DNA of 42,285 nt from Actinomycetes bacterium. GTDB lineage: Bacteria; Actinomycetota; Thermoleophilia; BMS3ABIN01. The notes below the pieces were generated by a model. It saw only the letters and a program-made list of their open reading frames with translations, did no database searches and was not told the DNA's origin. A program made the translations under genes and the position numbers. The stretch spans positions 1-42,285 of the forward strand of contig JAJYXB010000020.1 in the NCBI GenBank assembly GCA_021791195.1. Direction: 5' to 3'. Position 1 is the first letter of the stretch. Each line of letters starts with the position of its first letter. Positions 1 through 8,656 of the stretch are shown in pieces.

Positions 1-105
1 CTGAAACCGATCGGCGACATCCCGCCGGCAGAACTGGAAGCTCAATATCGTGGACAAGAAGGCAGAGAAATCATAGAGTTACCCAAACAAACGAGTCTCC
101 GGTAA
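1..105 (+). CDS. IS3-family transposase OrfB, C-terminal fragment (runs off left edge)
   Basis: Frame 1 is open from the first base to a TAA at 103-105 and encodes 34 residues beginning LKPIGDIPPAELEAQY and ending in TSLR. The IPPAE..EAxY segment and the SLR end are the usual C-terminus of OrfB (DDE integrase) of IS3-family elements. The catalytic core lies outside the window. The terminal inverted repeat follows 4 bp after the stop, as expected for the right end of an IS3 element. A matching orfA start lies on the same strand at the other end of the window. Confidence 0.85.
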   Translation: MKPIGDIPPAELEAQYRGQEGREIIELPKQTSLR

Positions 106-108
106 ACC

Positions 109-120
109 CGGGGCGATTCA
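109..120 (+). repeat. IS3 right terminal inverted repeat
   Basis: CGGGGCGATTCA at 109-120 is the exact reverse complement of TGAATCGCCCCG at 42160-42171, just upstream of the orfA start at the right edge. The pair therefore looks like the right and left ends of one type of IS3 element. The two copies lie in the same orientation at opposite ends of the contig. The true repeat may be a few bases longer than the 12 that can be matched. Confidence 0.8.
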
Positions 121-237
121 CTTTGGGCTTTAGGGCGTGATGCTCCGGAATCTCCTGCCCGCTGCGATAACAACCTGGTCAAGCATCATTCTGACATTTA
201 TATTTACAAATCCCGGACGTTTGTGTAAGTTGGATTA
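121..237. other. Short non-coding spacer between IS3 end and DedA remnant
   Basis: No coding frame is convincing here. It is more AT-rich toward its right end, with a loose inverted repeat (TTTACAAA at about 209 and TTTGTGTAA at about 221) close to the DedA start. A promoter may be present but no clear -35/-10 pair can be named. Confidence 0.4.
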
Positions 238-606
238 ATGAACTCCATAATCGAAATACTCGCTCATTTCGTTACCAATAGCATTTCTGTACTGGGCTAC
301 CCTGGCGTTTTTTTAGCGATGGCTATCGAATCAGCCTGTATCCCGCTGCCTTCCGAAGTCATTATGCCCTTCTCCGGTTTTTTAGCATTTCAGGGCACAT
401 TTAATCGATTTTGGTTGGGGTTGTCGGCGCTTTTGGCAACCTTGTCGGCTCACTCATAGCTTATTATGTCGGAAAATGGGGTGGGTTACCGTTGGTTGAA
501 AAATACGGCAAATTCATCTTGATATCCCACCATGATATCCAGAAAGCCCATAAGTGGTTTGATCGGCACGGCAAAAGCACAGTCTTTTTTACCCGCTTAA
601 TTCCCG
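238..606 (+). pseudogene. DedA/SNARE-associated membrane protein, frameshifted and 3'-truncated
   Basis: The first frame (238 to about 410) encodes a DedA N-terminus with ESACIPLPSEVIMPFSG. Near 407-411 the reading moves to a second frame that continues correctly with GNLVGSLIAYYVGKWGG and then KSTVFFTRLIPG. Restoring one T in the TTTT run (giving FLVGVVGAFGN) would repair the frame. The protein stops making sense at about 606, immediately after FFTRLIPG, where family members continue into a conserved membrane segment. The next bases belong to a response regulator. DedA proteins are polytopic inner-membrane proteins linked to lipid flipping and envelope homeostasis. This copy lacks roughly its C-terminal third and cannot be functional. 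Confidence 0.85.
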
Positions 607-1200
607 GCAGACGCCATCAGGATGGTTGACGCCGGCGGCTTTGACATGTTGCTGGTGGACCTGCACATTCCCCGGGTTAAAAGCGGCAACGGCGGCGGCC
701 CGCAGCCTGCCGTCGAAGACATCGCCGATCAGCAGCCGTCCATGGCTGCCGGTCTGGAGCTGATCAGGCACTGTGCCACCCGGCGGCCGGATGCCAAGAT
801 CGTCGTTCTTACCTACTCAAATCTTGCCGGGCACTTCTTCCTTGCCAACCAGGCGGGAGCCGACGCATATCTTGTCAAGGATCACATCGATTGCAAAAAC
901 TTCACCCAGGACCTGATGACGGTAGCTGCCGGTGGCAGGCCATTCTCGGCGCCCTTCCTGGAAAAGAAGGTGTGGGATGCGCAGAAGTCCGGCTTCGCGT
1001 TCCCGTACGGCCTTACGGAAAGAGAAGTCAAAATCCTCACTTTGATGTGTGTGGGCGCCAAGGACAAGGAGATCGCGCAAAAACTGTTCCTGGCGGAGCG
1101 CTCCGTGCATCGCGCGGTTGAAACGATCCGTGAAAAGCTCGCCGTGGAGAACCGCGCCCAGGTAATCGCCCTGGCGGTGCGGGAGGGGCTGGTGGAGTAA
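607..1200 (+). pseudogene. NarL/FixJ-type response regulator, 5'-truncated
   Basis: The open frame reads ADAIRMVDAGGFDMLLVDLHIP, the middle of a receiver domain including the phospho-acceptor Asp. It continues through an atypical Gly/Pro/Gln-containing stretch, the conserved VLTYSN strand (T/S switch) and YLVKDHID (Lys), and ends with a LuxR-type helix-turn-helix (LTEREVKILTLM, then KEIAQKLFLAERSVHRAVETIREKL). About 45 residues at the N-terminus, including the first beta strand and the acidic pair that binds Mg, are missing. The DedA remnant is fused directly in front. An ATG at 622 could still start a 192-residue protein, so expression of an unregulated DNA-binding fragment cannot be excluded. 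I treat it as a remnant of a deletion or rearrangement. Confidence 0.8.
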
Positions 1201-1241
1201 GCTTTCGCTTTTAACCCACATTTTTGGCAAGCGCTTCCGGT

Positions 1242-4200
1242 CTAATTCAGCACCGTCCCCAGCACCTCATTAAAGAACCCGTTCCAGAGCACCCGCTGGG
1301 AGGCGATGAGGCTGGGGGTAGTCCCGGGGCAGCTGCCGTTGGAGCTGAAGGCCTGGGAGCAGGATCTTACCTCCACCGGACCGTTCATCGTCCCGTCAAA
1401 CATCGGCGTAACGTTCTTGCCCGGGTCAATAACGCCGGGGTTGTCCTTGGCCGGGGGCATCACCTGTCCGGCGATGCTTACCTGGTAGTAGACATTGTCT
1501 GTGGCTGAAGGATTGGCCACCAGCACCCAGTTGGCGGAGTTCTTGCCGTCGTACCAGGTCCAGTTATAGTCACCTGCCAGGCTCGCTGCCGGATAGCCGG
1601 GCACCTCTTCAAACGACTTGGGTGTGGTGGAGCGCTGCGAGGCAATCACGTTGGGACTGGTTCCCGGGCAGTTACCCGACTGGTCAAAGGCCTGCGAGCA
1701 GCTTGTAACCTCCACCGGGCCGCCTATTATCTGGTCGAACTGGGGCGTGACGTTCTTGCCCGGAGCGATAATGCCGGGATTGTCCTTGGCCTGGGGCATC
1801 ACTTGGCCGGCAACCCTGACCTGGTAGTAAACATTGTCTGTGGCTGAGGGATTTGCTACCAGCACCCAGTCAGCCATGTTCTTGCCGTCGTACCAGGTCC
1901 AGTAGTAGAGGCCGGAGAGCTGGCTGGCCGGGGTACCGGGCACCTCGTTAAAGGCGGTGCTGCCGTTAGAAAGTACCCGCTGGGAGGCGATCACGTTGGG
2001 GCTGGTGCCCGGGCAGTTACCCGACTGGTCAAAGGCCTGCGAGCAGCTTGTGACCTCTACGGGGCCGCCGATTATGTTGCCGAACTGGGGCGTGACTTTT
2101 GCTCCCGGGGCGACGACGCCGGGATTGTCCTTGGCCTGGGGCATCACCTGGCCGGCAACCCTGACCCGGTAGTAAACGTTATCCGTGGCGGAGGGGTTTG
2201 CCACCAGCACCCAGTCAGCCATGTTCTTGCCGTCGTACCAGGTCCAGTAGTAGTGGCCCGAGAGGCTCGCCTCATCGGTGCCCGGGACCTCCTCGAAGGA
2301 GTTGCCGAAGAGTATCCGCTGGGAGACTAACGCCTTGCCGCCGGTCAGGGAGTCCAGCTTCACCGGGCCGTCAGTCGTGCCGTCCTGTTTGAACTTAAGG
2401 GTATCTCCCGGGGCGATCACCCCGGCGCCCAGACCGAAGCTGTTATCAAGACTTTCATTTACTGAAGCAATACCAAGACCGAAGCTCAGGTTGTGACCCG
2501 AACCGGTAGGATCGGCCATCAGGATCCAGTTAGTCATGTTCTTGCCGTCATACCAGGCCCAGTAGTAGTTATGTGCCTGTGCAACGGTGAAGGAACCGTT
2601 AATCCGGGAAGTGTTGCCGGCGTTGTCGGCGACGCTCACCTTAATGGTGTGGGCGCCCTCAGCCAGGCCGCTGACCGGGCAGCTGATGGAGGTGGCCGTG
2701 GCGGTGCAGCCGCTTAGACGTGTGGCTGAACCGTCGAGGTATACCGCGGCGGAACTCGAGTTGATGCCGGCGCCGCTATCGGTGTAGCTGGCGTAGACCG
2801 TCACGGAGGCGCTGCTTAGCGTGCCGGTGGGCGCCAGATTGCTCAGCGCCGGCGGCGTGGTGTCGGAGCTGACCGTAAAGGACCCCGATGCGGCGGCGGT
2901 GTTGCCGGCGTTGTCGGCGACGCTCACCTTAATGGTGTGGGAGCCGTTGGCCAGGCCCGTGACCGGGCAGCTGATGGAGGTCGCCGTGGCGGTGCAGCCG
3001 CTTAGGACACCGCTGTCTAAGTAGACCTGGGCGGTGGCGGAGCTAATGCTGGCGCCGCTATCGGTGAAGTTGGCGTAGACCGTCACGGAGGCGCTGCTTA
3101 GCGTGCCGGTGGGCGCGATGCCGCTTACCGCCGGCGCAACCGAGTCCACCATAAATGACCCCGAGGCGGTGCCGGTGTTGCCGGCGTTGTCGGCGACGCT
3201 GACGGTGTAGTTATGGGCGCCCTCAGCCAGGCCCGTGACCGGGCAGCTGATGGATGTGGCCGTGGCGGTGCAGCCGCTTACGGCGGTGCCGTCCAGAGCC
3301 ACTGCCGCAGAAGCGGAGTTGATGCCGGAGCCGGAGTCAGCGTAGTCGGCGGTGATGGTCGTGCTGGTCGTGCTGATCAGGCCGCTGGGCTGAAGGTTGG
3401 TTACGCTCGGCGGGGTTGTATTTTGGAAGGTATAACTAAAGACGCCGTCGCCCCAGGTGCCGGCAAAGAGGGTTTGATCGGATACAAAGTTCGGCGAGAG
3501 GGCCACGGAGCGAACAGCCGTGCTGGCAAGCCCGCTATTTATAGCGCTCCAGCTGGTGCCGCCGTTTGTGGTCTTAAAGACGCCGCCCCAGGTGCCGGCA
3601 AAGAGGGTTTGATCGGATGCAAAGTTCGGCGAGAGGGCCACGGAGTATATATACATGTTAGTAAGCCCGCTATTTATAGCGCTCCAGCTGGTGCCGGCGT
3701 TTGTGGACAAAAAGACGCCGCCGGCGGTGCCGGCAAAGAGGGTTTGATCGGATGCAAAGTTCGGCGAGAGGGCCACGGAGTTTACATCCGTGCTGGCAAG
3801 CCCGCTATTTACAGCGCTCCAGCTGGTGCCGGCGTTTGTGGATATAAAGACGCCGCCGCCGTAGGTGCCGGCAAAGAGGGTGTGGTCGGTGGCAAAGTTC
3901 GGCGAGAGGGCCAGCGAGCTAATATCCGTGCTGGTAAGCCCGCTATTTATAGCGCTCCAGCTGTTGCCGGCGTTTGTGGATATAAAGACGCCGTAGGCGG
4001 TGCCGGCAAAGAGAGTGTGGTCGGTGGCAAAGTTCGGCGAGAGGGCCACGGAGTATATATACATGTTAGTAAGCCCGCTATTTATAGCGCTCCAGCTTCC
4101 GCCGGCGTTTGTGGACAAAAAGACGCCGCCATAGGTGCCGGCAAAGAGAGTGTGGTCGGTGGCAAAGTTCGGCGAGAGGGCGAGCGAACTAATATACGTG

Positions 4201-5399
4201 CTGGTAAGCCCGCTATTTATAGCGCTCCAGCTTCCGCCGGCGTTTGTGGATATAAAGACGCCGCCCCAGGTGGCGGCAAAGAGGGTTTGATCGGATGCAA
4301 AGTTCGGCGAGAGGGCCACTGATTTTATAGCCGTGCTGGCAAGCCCGCTATTTATAGCGCTCCAGCTGGTGCCGCCGTTTGTGGACTTAAAGACGCCGTC
4401 GCCCCAGGTGCCGGCAAAGAGTGTATGGTCGGATGCAAAGTTCGGCGAGAGGGCCACTGAGTTTATATCCGTGTTGGTAAGCCCGCTATTTATAGCGCTC
4501 CAGCTGGCGCCGGCGTTTGTGGACAAAAAGACGCCGCCGGAGGTGCCGGCAAAGAGAGTGTGGTCGGTGGCAAAGTTCGGCGATACGGCCACCGAGTTAA
4601 CAGTCGTGCCGGTAAGCCCGCTATTTACGGCGCTCCAGCTTCCGCCGGCGTTTGTGGACAAAAAGACGCCGCCGAAGGTGCCGGCAAAGAGGGTTTGATC
4701 GGATGCAAAGTTCGGCGAGAGGGCCACTGATTTTACAGCCGTGCTGGTAAGCCCGCTATTTACAGCGCTCCAGCTGGTGCCGCCGTTTGTGGTCTTAAAG
4801 ACGCCGCCCAAGGTGCCGGCAAAGAGGGTTTGATCGGATGCAAAGTTCGGCGAGAGGGCCACTGAGTTTATATCCGTGTTGGTAAGCCCGCTATTTACAG
4901 CGCTCCAGCTGGTGCCGCCGTTTGTGGATATAAAGACGCCGCCGGAGATTCCGGCAAAGAGAGTGTGGTCTGTGGCAAAGTTCGGCGATACGGCCACTGA
5001 GTTAACAGCCGTGCCGGTAAGCCCGCTATTTACAGCGCTCCAGCTGGTGCCGCCGTTTGTGGAGATAAAGACGCCGCCCCAGGTGCCGGCAAAGAGAGTG
5101 TGGTCTGTGGCAAAGTTCGGCGATACGGCCACTGAGTTAACAGTTGTGCCGGTAAGCCCGCTATTTACAGCGCTCCAACTGGTGCCGCCGTTTGTGGACT
5201 TAAAGACGCCGCCCCAGGTGGCGGCAAAGAGGGTTTGATCGGATGCAAAGTTCGGCGATACGGCCACGGAGTTGATTAAACCTCCATATGGTCCGTTGCT
5301 GGTCCACTGATTTGTCCCCGCAAAGCTGGTGGAGGGAAGAACAAGCAGGCAGAACAGAAACAATCCAGCAAGCAAGCGAACCATCATTCTAAATTTCAT
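1242..5399 (-). CDS. Secreted repeat protein: 14 Asp-box (BNR-like) repeats, 3 Ig-like modules, 4 C-terminal modules
   Basis: The predicted product has 1385 residues. I choose the ATG at 5399 because a GGGGGG Shine-Dalgarno lies about 9 nt upstream and the protein then opens with a signal peptide (MKFRMM, a hydrophobic stretch, then SFAG at about residue 27). The same frame is open 53 codons further up, but that part looks non-coding. Residues 44 to about 655 are 13 full and one partial copy of a 45-residue repeat (SVALSPNFASDQTLFAG...GGVF.STN.G.SWSA.NSGLT), typical of sialidase/Ycf48-like beta-propeller folds. Next are three Ig-like modules of about 90 residues (CTATATSISCPV..GLAEGAH), then four modules with WTWYDGKN..DWVLVANPSATDNVYY and paired cysteines. 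No sortase motif or C-terminal membrane anchor is seen, so it is probably secreted or surface-associated. Function is unknown; adhesion or glycan binding are possibilities. It stands alone, convergent with the broken regulator. Confidence 0.85.
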   Translation of the reverse strand: MKFRMMVRLLAGLFLFCLLVLPSTSFAGTNQWTSNGPYGGLINSVAVSPNFASDQTLFAATWGGVFKSTNGGTSWSAVNSGLTGTTVNSVAVSPNFATDHTLFAGTWGGVFISTNGGTSWSAVNSGLTGTAVNSVAVSPNFATDHTLFAGISGGVFISTNGGTSWSAVNSGLTNTDINSVALSPNFASDQTLFAGTLGGVFKTTNGGTSWSAVNSGLTSTAVKSVALSPNFASDQTLFAGTFGGVFLSTNAGGSWSAVNSGLTGTTVNSVAVSPNFATDHTLFAGTSGGVFLSTNAGASWSAINSGLTNTDINSVALSPNFASDHTLFAGTWGDGVFKSTNGGTSWSAINSGLASTAIKSVALSPNFASDQTLFAATWGGVFISTNAGGSWSAINSGLTSTYISSLALSPNFATDHTLFAGTYGGVFLSTNAGGSWSAINSGLTNMYIYSVALSPNFATDHTLFAGTAYGVFISTNAGNSWSAINSGLTSTDISSLALSPNFATDHTLFAGTYGGGVFISTNAGTSWSAVNSGLASTDVNSVALSPNFASDQTLFAGTAGGVFLSTNAGTSWSAINSGLTNMYIYSVALSPNFASDQTLFAGTWGGVFKTTNGGTSWSAINSGLASTAVRSVALSPNFVSDQTLFAGTWGDGVFSYTFQNTTPPSVTNLQPSGLISTTSTTITADYADSGSGINSASAAVALDGTAVSGCTATATSISCPVTGLAEGAHNYTVSVADNAGNTGTASGSFMVDSVAPAVSGIAPTGTLSSASVTVYANFTDSGASISSATAQVYLDSGVLSGCTATATSISCPVTGLANGSHTIKVSVADNAGNTAAASGSFTVSSDTTPPALSNLAPTGTLSSASVTVYASYTDSGAGINSSSAAVYLDGSATRLSGCTATATSISCPVSGLAEGAHTIKVSVADNAGNTSRINGSFTVAQAHNYYWAWYDGKNMTNWILMADPTGSGHNLSFGLGIASVNESLDNSFGLGAGVIAPGDTLKFKQDGTTDGPVKLDSLTGGKALVSQRILFGNSFEEVPGTDEASLSGHYYWTWYDGKNMADWVLVANPSATDNVYYRVRVAGQVMPQAKDNPGVVAPGAKVTPQFGNIIGGPVEVTSCSQAFDQSGNCPGTSPNVIASQRVLSNGSTAFNEVPGTPASQLSGLYYWTWYDGKNMADWVLVANPSATDNVYYQVRVAGQVMPQAKDNPGIIAPGKNVTPQFDQIIGGPVEVTSCSQAFDQSGNCPGTSPNVIASQRSTTPKSFEEVPGYPAASLAGDYNWTWYDGKNSANWVLVANPSATDNVYYQVSIAGQVMPPAKDNPGVIDPGKNVTPMFDGTMNGPVEVRSCSQAFSSNGSCPGTTPSLIASQRVLWNGFFNEVLGTVLN
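3435..5270 (-). repeat. Tandem 135-bp coding repeats (13 full plus 1 partial)
   Basis: The 45-codon unit of the secreted repeat protein is repeated head to tail with very high nucleotide identity, for example the recurring GCAAAGTTCGGCGA block. Two copies carry one extra codon (GTW-GD-GVF and GTY-GG-GVF). Differences are confined to a few hypervariable positions: the residue after GT, the K/I/L before STN, and the four residues after NSGLT. Such uniformity suggests recent expansion or gene conversion, and the array is a likely site of misassembly. Confidence 0.9.
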
Positions 5400-5579
5400 A
5401 ATTAGCCCCCCCAATTGAGATTTGCCCGAACGATCCTCGTTAGAAAGCATGGCACCGTAAACAGATTCACGGGGCGTCAGACTGCCGGCGGAAAAATCGT
5501 TGCAGCAAGGGTAACATAGAGGATTAGTTGTGTATAGAGGAAAACTGACCTTAGGCACATGCCAGTCGCCAAAAAATGC

Positions 5580-7394
5580 TTACGCCCGCAGATGCAGCGG
5601 CACGCTGGTTGCCACCACGCCTTTCTTGAACAGCAAAATACCTTTGATCAGCAATGCGGTCTGGTTGTGTAGCAGGTGGTGCCACCATTTCTGCGGTACG
5701 AACTCGGGCAGCACTACGGTGATGACGCCGTCAGGATGCATGGTGCGGACGTCCTCGATGTAATCCATCAGCGGCTCGATCACGGAGCGGTAGGGCGAAT
5801 CCAGCACCCGCAGCGGCACGCCCATGCCATATTCCTGCCACTTCTGCTGCACGCGTTCGGTCTCCTGCGGATCGAAGCAGACATAGACCGCCACCACATC
5901 ATCTGACAGCACCTTGGCATACCTGATCGCCTGGATCACCGCCCGCTGCACGCCCGAGACCGGCACGATCACGGAGTGGTGCTCGAATTCTACCTCCCTG
6001 GGGGCTCCCTCCAGTGAAAGCTGACTGGCGATCGAATCGTAGTGCTTCCTGACCTGGCGGGTGAGATAGACGATCACGGGAATGGCGATCACCACGATCC
6101 AGGCGCCGTAGATGAACTTGGACGAAGCGATGACGACCAACACCACCGCTGTTGTTACCGCGCCGAAGCCGTTGATAACCATATTGCGCCGCCATTTGCC
6201 TTCCCGGAGCTTCAGCCAGTGATGGACCATGCCCGCCTGCGAAAGGGTGAACGCCAGAAAGACGCCCACGGCATAGAGCGGGATGAGCGCGTTTGTTTTG
6301 CCGCCGAAGATGACCACCAGCGCGGCGGCGAACAGGCCGAGGATGAGGATGCCGTTGGAGAACACCAGCCGGTCGCCGCGGCTGCCGAACTGCCGGGGCA
6401 TGAAGCCGTCAGCGGCCATCACGGAGGACAGCCGCGGGAAATCCTGGAAGGAAGTATTGGCCGCCAGGATGAGGATAAGCGCCGTGGCGAACTGGATGAA
6501 GTAGTAGGGGATGCCCTTGCCGGCGAATACGATTGCCGCCAGCTGCGATAAAACAGTCTCGTTGGCAATCGGCAGGATGTTGAAATGATCGGACAGGAAG
6601 GAGATGCCGATGAACATCGAGCCGAGGATGGCCGCCATCCAGATCAGCGTGATACTGGCGTTGCGCGGCTCCGGCGCCTTGAACGCCCGCACGCCGTTGG
6701 AGACCGCCTCGATGCCGGTCATGGCGGTGCAGCCGGAGGCGAATGCCTTGAGAATGACGAAGATGGCGAAATATGACTCGGTAGCCTGCAGCGTTTGCGG
6801 CGGCGGCACCGGCGAGCCGGTGAGGTACTTGAACAGGCCGACGCCGATGAGGGCGAAGATGCTGAAGATGAACAGGTAGGTAGGCACGGAGAAGATGCGG
6901 CCCGCCTCGCGCACACCGCGCAGGTTGCCCAGCATCAGCAGGGCGATCGCCACCAGCGACAGTATCACCTTGTGCGGGTCCAGCGCCGGGAAGGCCGAGG
7001 TGATGGCCGCCACACCAGCGGTGATGCTTACTGATACCGTCAGCACATAGTCGATCAGCAGCGCCGCGCCGGCCACGAGCCCGAAGTTGTCGCCGAGGTT
7101 GTCCTTGGCGACGATATAGGAGCCGCCGCCGGACGGATAGGCATGGATCGTCTGGAAATACGAGGTAACGACGATGATGATCAGCGCCGCGATGACCACC
7201 GAGATGGCCATCGAGTAGTTGATCAGCGCCGTGCCGGCGACCACCAGCGCCAGCAGGATTTCCTCAGTGGCGTAGGCGACCGACGACAGCGCGTCGGAAG
7301 AGAAGATGGCCAGGCCGGTGACCCGGGAGAACCGCTCGTGCTTCTCCTTGACGGTCTCGACGGGCTGGCCGATGAGAAAGCTTTTCAGTGACAT
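5580..7394 (-). CDS. kimA: KimA-like potassium importer / APC-superfamily permease
   Basis: The 604-residue protein has about 12 hydrophobic segments (roughly residues 30-430) followed by a soluble C-terminal domain of about 170 residues. The N-terminus resembles Bacillus subtilis KimA (YdaO): FLIGQP, LAIFSSDALSSVAYATEE, the YPSGGGSYIVAKDNLG loop, LLIDYVLTVSVS and LRGVREAG. Length and layout also fit KimA, a high-affinity K+/H+ symporter of the KUP group controlled by c-di-AMP in Firmicutes. Assignment beyond the family is inference; an amino-acid permease of the APC superfamily is the alternative. It lies just downstream of the hyp terminator and probably has its own promoter. Only about 65 nt separate terminator and start, too short for a c-di-AMP riboswitch. 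No strong Shine-Dalgarno is visible before the ATG. Confidence 0.75.
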   Translation of the reverse strand: MSLKSFLIGQPVETVKEKHERFSRVTGLAIFSSDALSSVAYATEEILLALVVAGTALINYSMAISVVIAALIIIVVTSYFQTIHAYPSGGGSYIVAKDNLGDNFGLVAGAALLIDYVLTVSVSITAGVAAITSAFPALDPHKVILSLVAIALLMLGNLRGVREAGRIFSVPTYLFIFSIFALIGVGLFKYLTGSPVPPPQTLQATESYFAIFVILKAFASGCTAMTGIEAVSNGVRAFKAPEPRNASITLIWMAAILGSMFIGISFLSDHFNILPIANETVLSQLAAIVFAGKGIPYYFIQFATALILILAANTSFQDFPRLSSVMAADGFMPRQFGSRGDRLVFSNGILILGLFAAALVVIFGGKTNALIPLYAVGVFLAFTLSQAGMVHHWLKLREGKWRRNMVINGFGAVTTAVVLVVIASSKFIYGAWIVVIAIPVIVYLTRQVRKHYDSIASQLSLEGAPREVEFEHHSVIVPVSGVQRAVIQAIRYAKVLSDDVVAVYVCFDPQETERVQQKWQEYGMGVPLRVLDSPYRSVIEPLMDYIEDVRTMHPDGVITVVLPEFVPQKWWHHLLHNQTALLIKGILLFKKGVVATSVPLHLRA

Positions 7395-7461
7395 ATTATT
7401 GCGTTAGATAAAATGCTGCCCGAGACTGCGCGATTTGCGAAGCCTCCGCGATTTTCCATAG

Positions 7462-7487
7462 AAAAAACCGCCTGCGAGTGGCGGTTT
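7462..7487 (-). terminator. Intrinsic terminator closing the hydrogenase/hyp operon
   Basis: Read on the minus strand, AAACCGCC and GGCGGTTT form a perfect 8-bp stem around a 7-nt loop (ACTCGCA), followed by a run of T residues (7467 down to 7462). It lies about 70 nt beyond the hypE stop and before the kimA-like gene, so it separates the two units. Confidence 0.85.
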
Positions 7488-7558
7488 CAAGCCGTGCCCG
7501 TATTGTAATCCCGCGTGGGGGGCGTTTCAACCTGAATCGCGCCACCTGGTTGCTGAAC

Positions 7559-8647
7559 CTAGCAGATACGCGGCAGTTGCTCGCCGGCCGGCATCTGGAC
7601 CACCCGCCGGCTGCCCATCACGGTGCGGGCGTAGACGCGGTTTCGGCTCCGGCTGCCCGTATCCGGAGTGGCTGCGGCGGTGGCGGGACTCCGGCTGGCA
7701 TCATCGCCAGGGCCGGTTTCCCCGGGGCGCAGCACCCGGCCGATGACGGCCGCCCCGGTCCCCAGCGGATGGCTGTGCATCGCCTCCAGCAGCCGTTCCG
7801 CATCCTGCGACGCCACGAACGCCACAAGCTTGCCCTCGTTGGCCAGGATTAGCGGATCAAGGCCAAGAAGTTCGCAGGCGCCGCGCACTTCGGCGCGCAT
7901 GGGGATCGCCGCCTCATCAATCTCGATGGACACTCCCGCCGCAAGGGCGATCTCGTTCAGCAGCGCCGCCAGTCCGCCGCGGGTGGGATCGCGCATGGCA
8001 TGGATGCGCGGCGTCGCCTCCAGCATCTGGCGGACCATTTCTCCCAGCGGCGCGCAGTCGCTTTTCAGCTCGACGTCGAACTTCATCCCTTCGCGCTGGC
8101 TGAGGATGGCTATGCCATGGTCGCCGAGGCTGCCGCTGAGGATCACCGCGTCGCCGGGCCGGGCGCCGGCCGCGGAGATGTGCACGCCCGCCGGGATCAC
8201 GCCGATGCCGCTGGTGGTGATGAAGAGCCCGTCAGCGGCGCCCTGCTCCACGACCTTGGTATCGCCGGCAACCACCTGCACACGCGCTTCGCGGGCAGCG
8301 GCGCGCATCGACTGTGCGATGCGCTCGAGCTTAGCGATGGCGAAGCCGTCCTCGATGATAAAGCCGGCAGAGATATAAAGCGGCGCCGCGCCCATCACCG
8401 CCAGGTCGTTCACGGTTCCGGTCAACGACAGGCGGCCGATATCGCCGCCCGGGAAGAAGAGGGGGGAGACCACATGGGAGTCGATCGTGAACGCCAGCCG
8501 GCCCTGCAGTTCCAGCGTCGCCGCGTCGTCCATCCGGTTGAGGATGGGATTGCCAAGAGCGCGGGCGAAGACGTCGCCCACCAGCTCGCGTGTCAGGCGG
8601 CCCCCGCCGCCGTGCGCCAGCCGGACCGTGTCTTCCGGGCCGCTCAT
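7559..8647 (-). CDS. hypE: HypE, hydrogenase maturation factor (thiocarboxamide to thiocyanate dehydratase)
   Basis: HypE accepts a carbamoyl group from HypF on its C-terminal cysteine and dehydrates it with ATP to a thiocyanate, the source of the CN ligands of the NiFe site. The 362-residue protein shows the PurM/AIR-synthase-like fold signature (DDAATL..., GDIGRLSLTGTVNDLAVMGA, DPTRGGLA) and ends exactly in PRIC, the substrate-carrying C-terminal Cys. A stretch of about 25 residues rich in Ser, Ala, Pro and Thr is inserted just before the conserved tail (RVYARTVMGSRRVVQMPAGEQLPRIC region). This is unusual and may be a flexible linker for the swinging tail. It is the last gene of the operon, 9 nt after hypD. 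Confidence 0.95.
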   Translation of the reverse strand: MSGPEDTVRLAHGGGGRLTRELVGDVFARALGNPILNRMDDAATLELQGRLAFTIDSHVVSPLFFPGGDIGRLSLTGTVNDLAVMGAAPLYISAGFIIEDGFAIAKLERIAQSMRAAAREARVQVVAGDTKVVEQGAADGLFITTSGIGVIPAGVHISAAGARPGDAVILSGSLGDHGIAILSQREGMKFDVELKSDCAPLGEMVRQMLEATPRIHAMRDPTRGGLAALLNEIALAAGVSIEIDEAAIPMRAEVRGACELLGLDPLILANEGKLVAFVASQDAERLLEAMHSHPLGTGAAVIGRVLRPGETGPGDDASRSPATAAATPDTGSRSRNRVYARTVMGSRRVVQMPAGEQLPRIC

Positions 8648-8656
8648 GGCCTCATC

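Noticed and set aside
3213-4322. 369-codon plus-strand frame with repeats
   Set aside because: It is the complement of the Asp-box repeat array; its repetitiveness is inherited from the real gene.
3435-5270. CRISPR-like array
   Set aside because: Units are 135 bp, contiguous and in frame; there are no spacers and no cas genes.
7395-7460. c-di-AMP (ydaO) riboswitch before the kimA-like gene
   Set aside because: Only about 65 nt lie between the operon terminator and the start codon, too short for that riboswitch.
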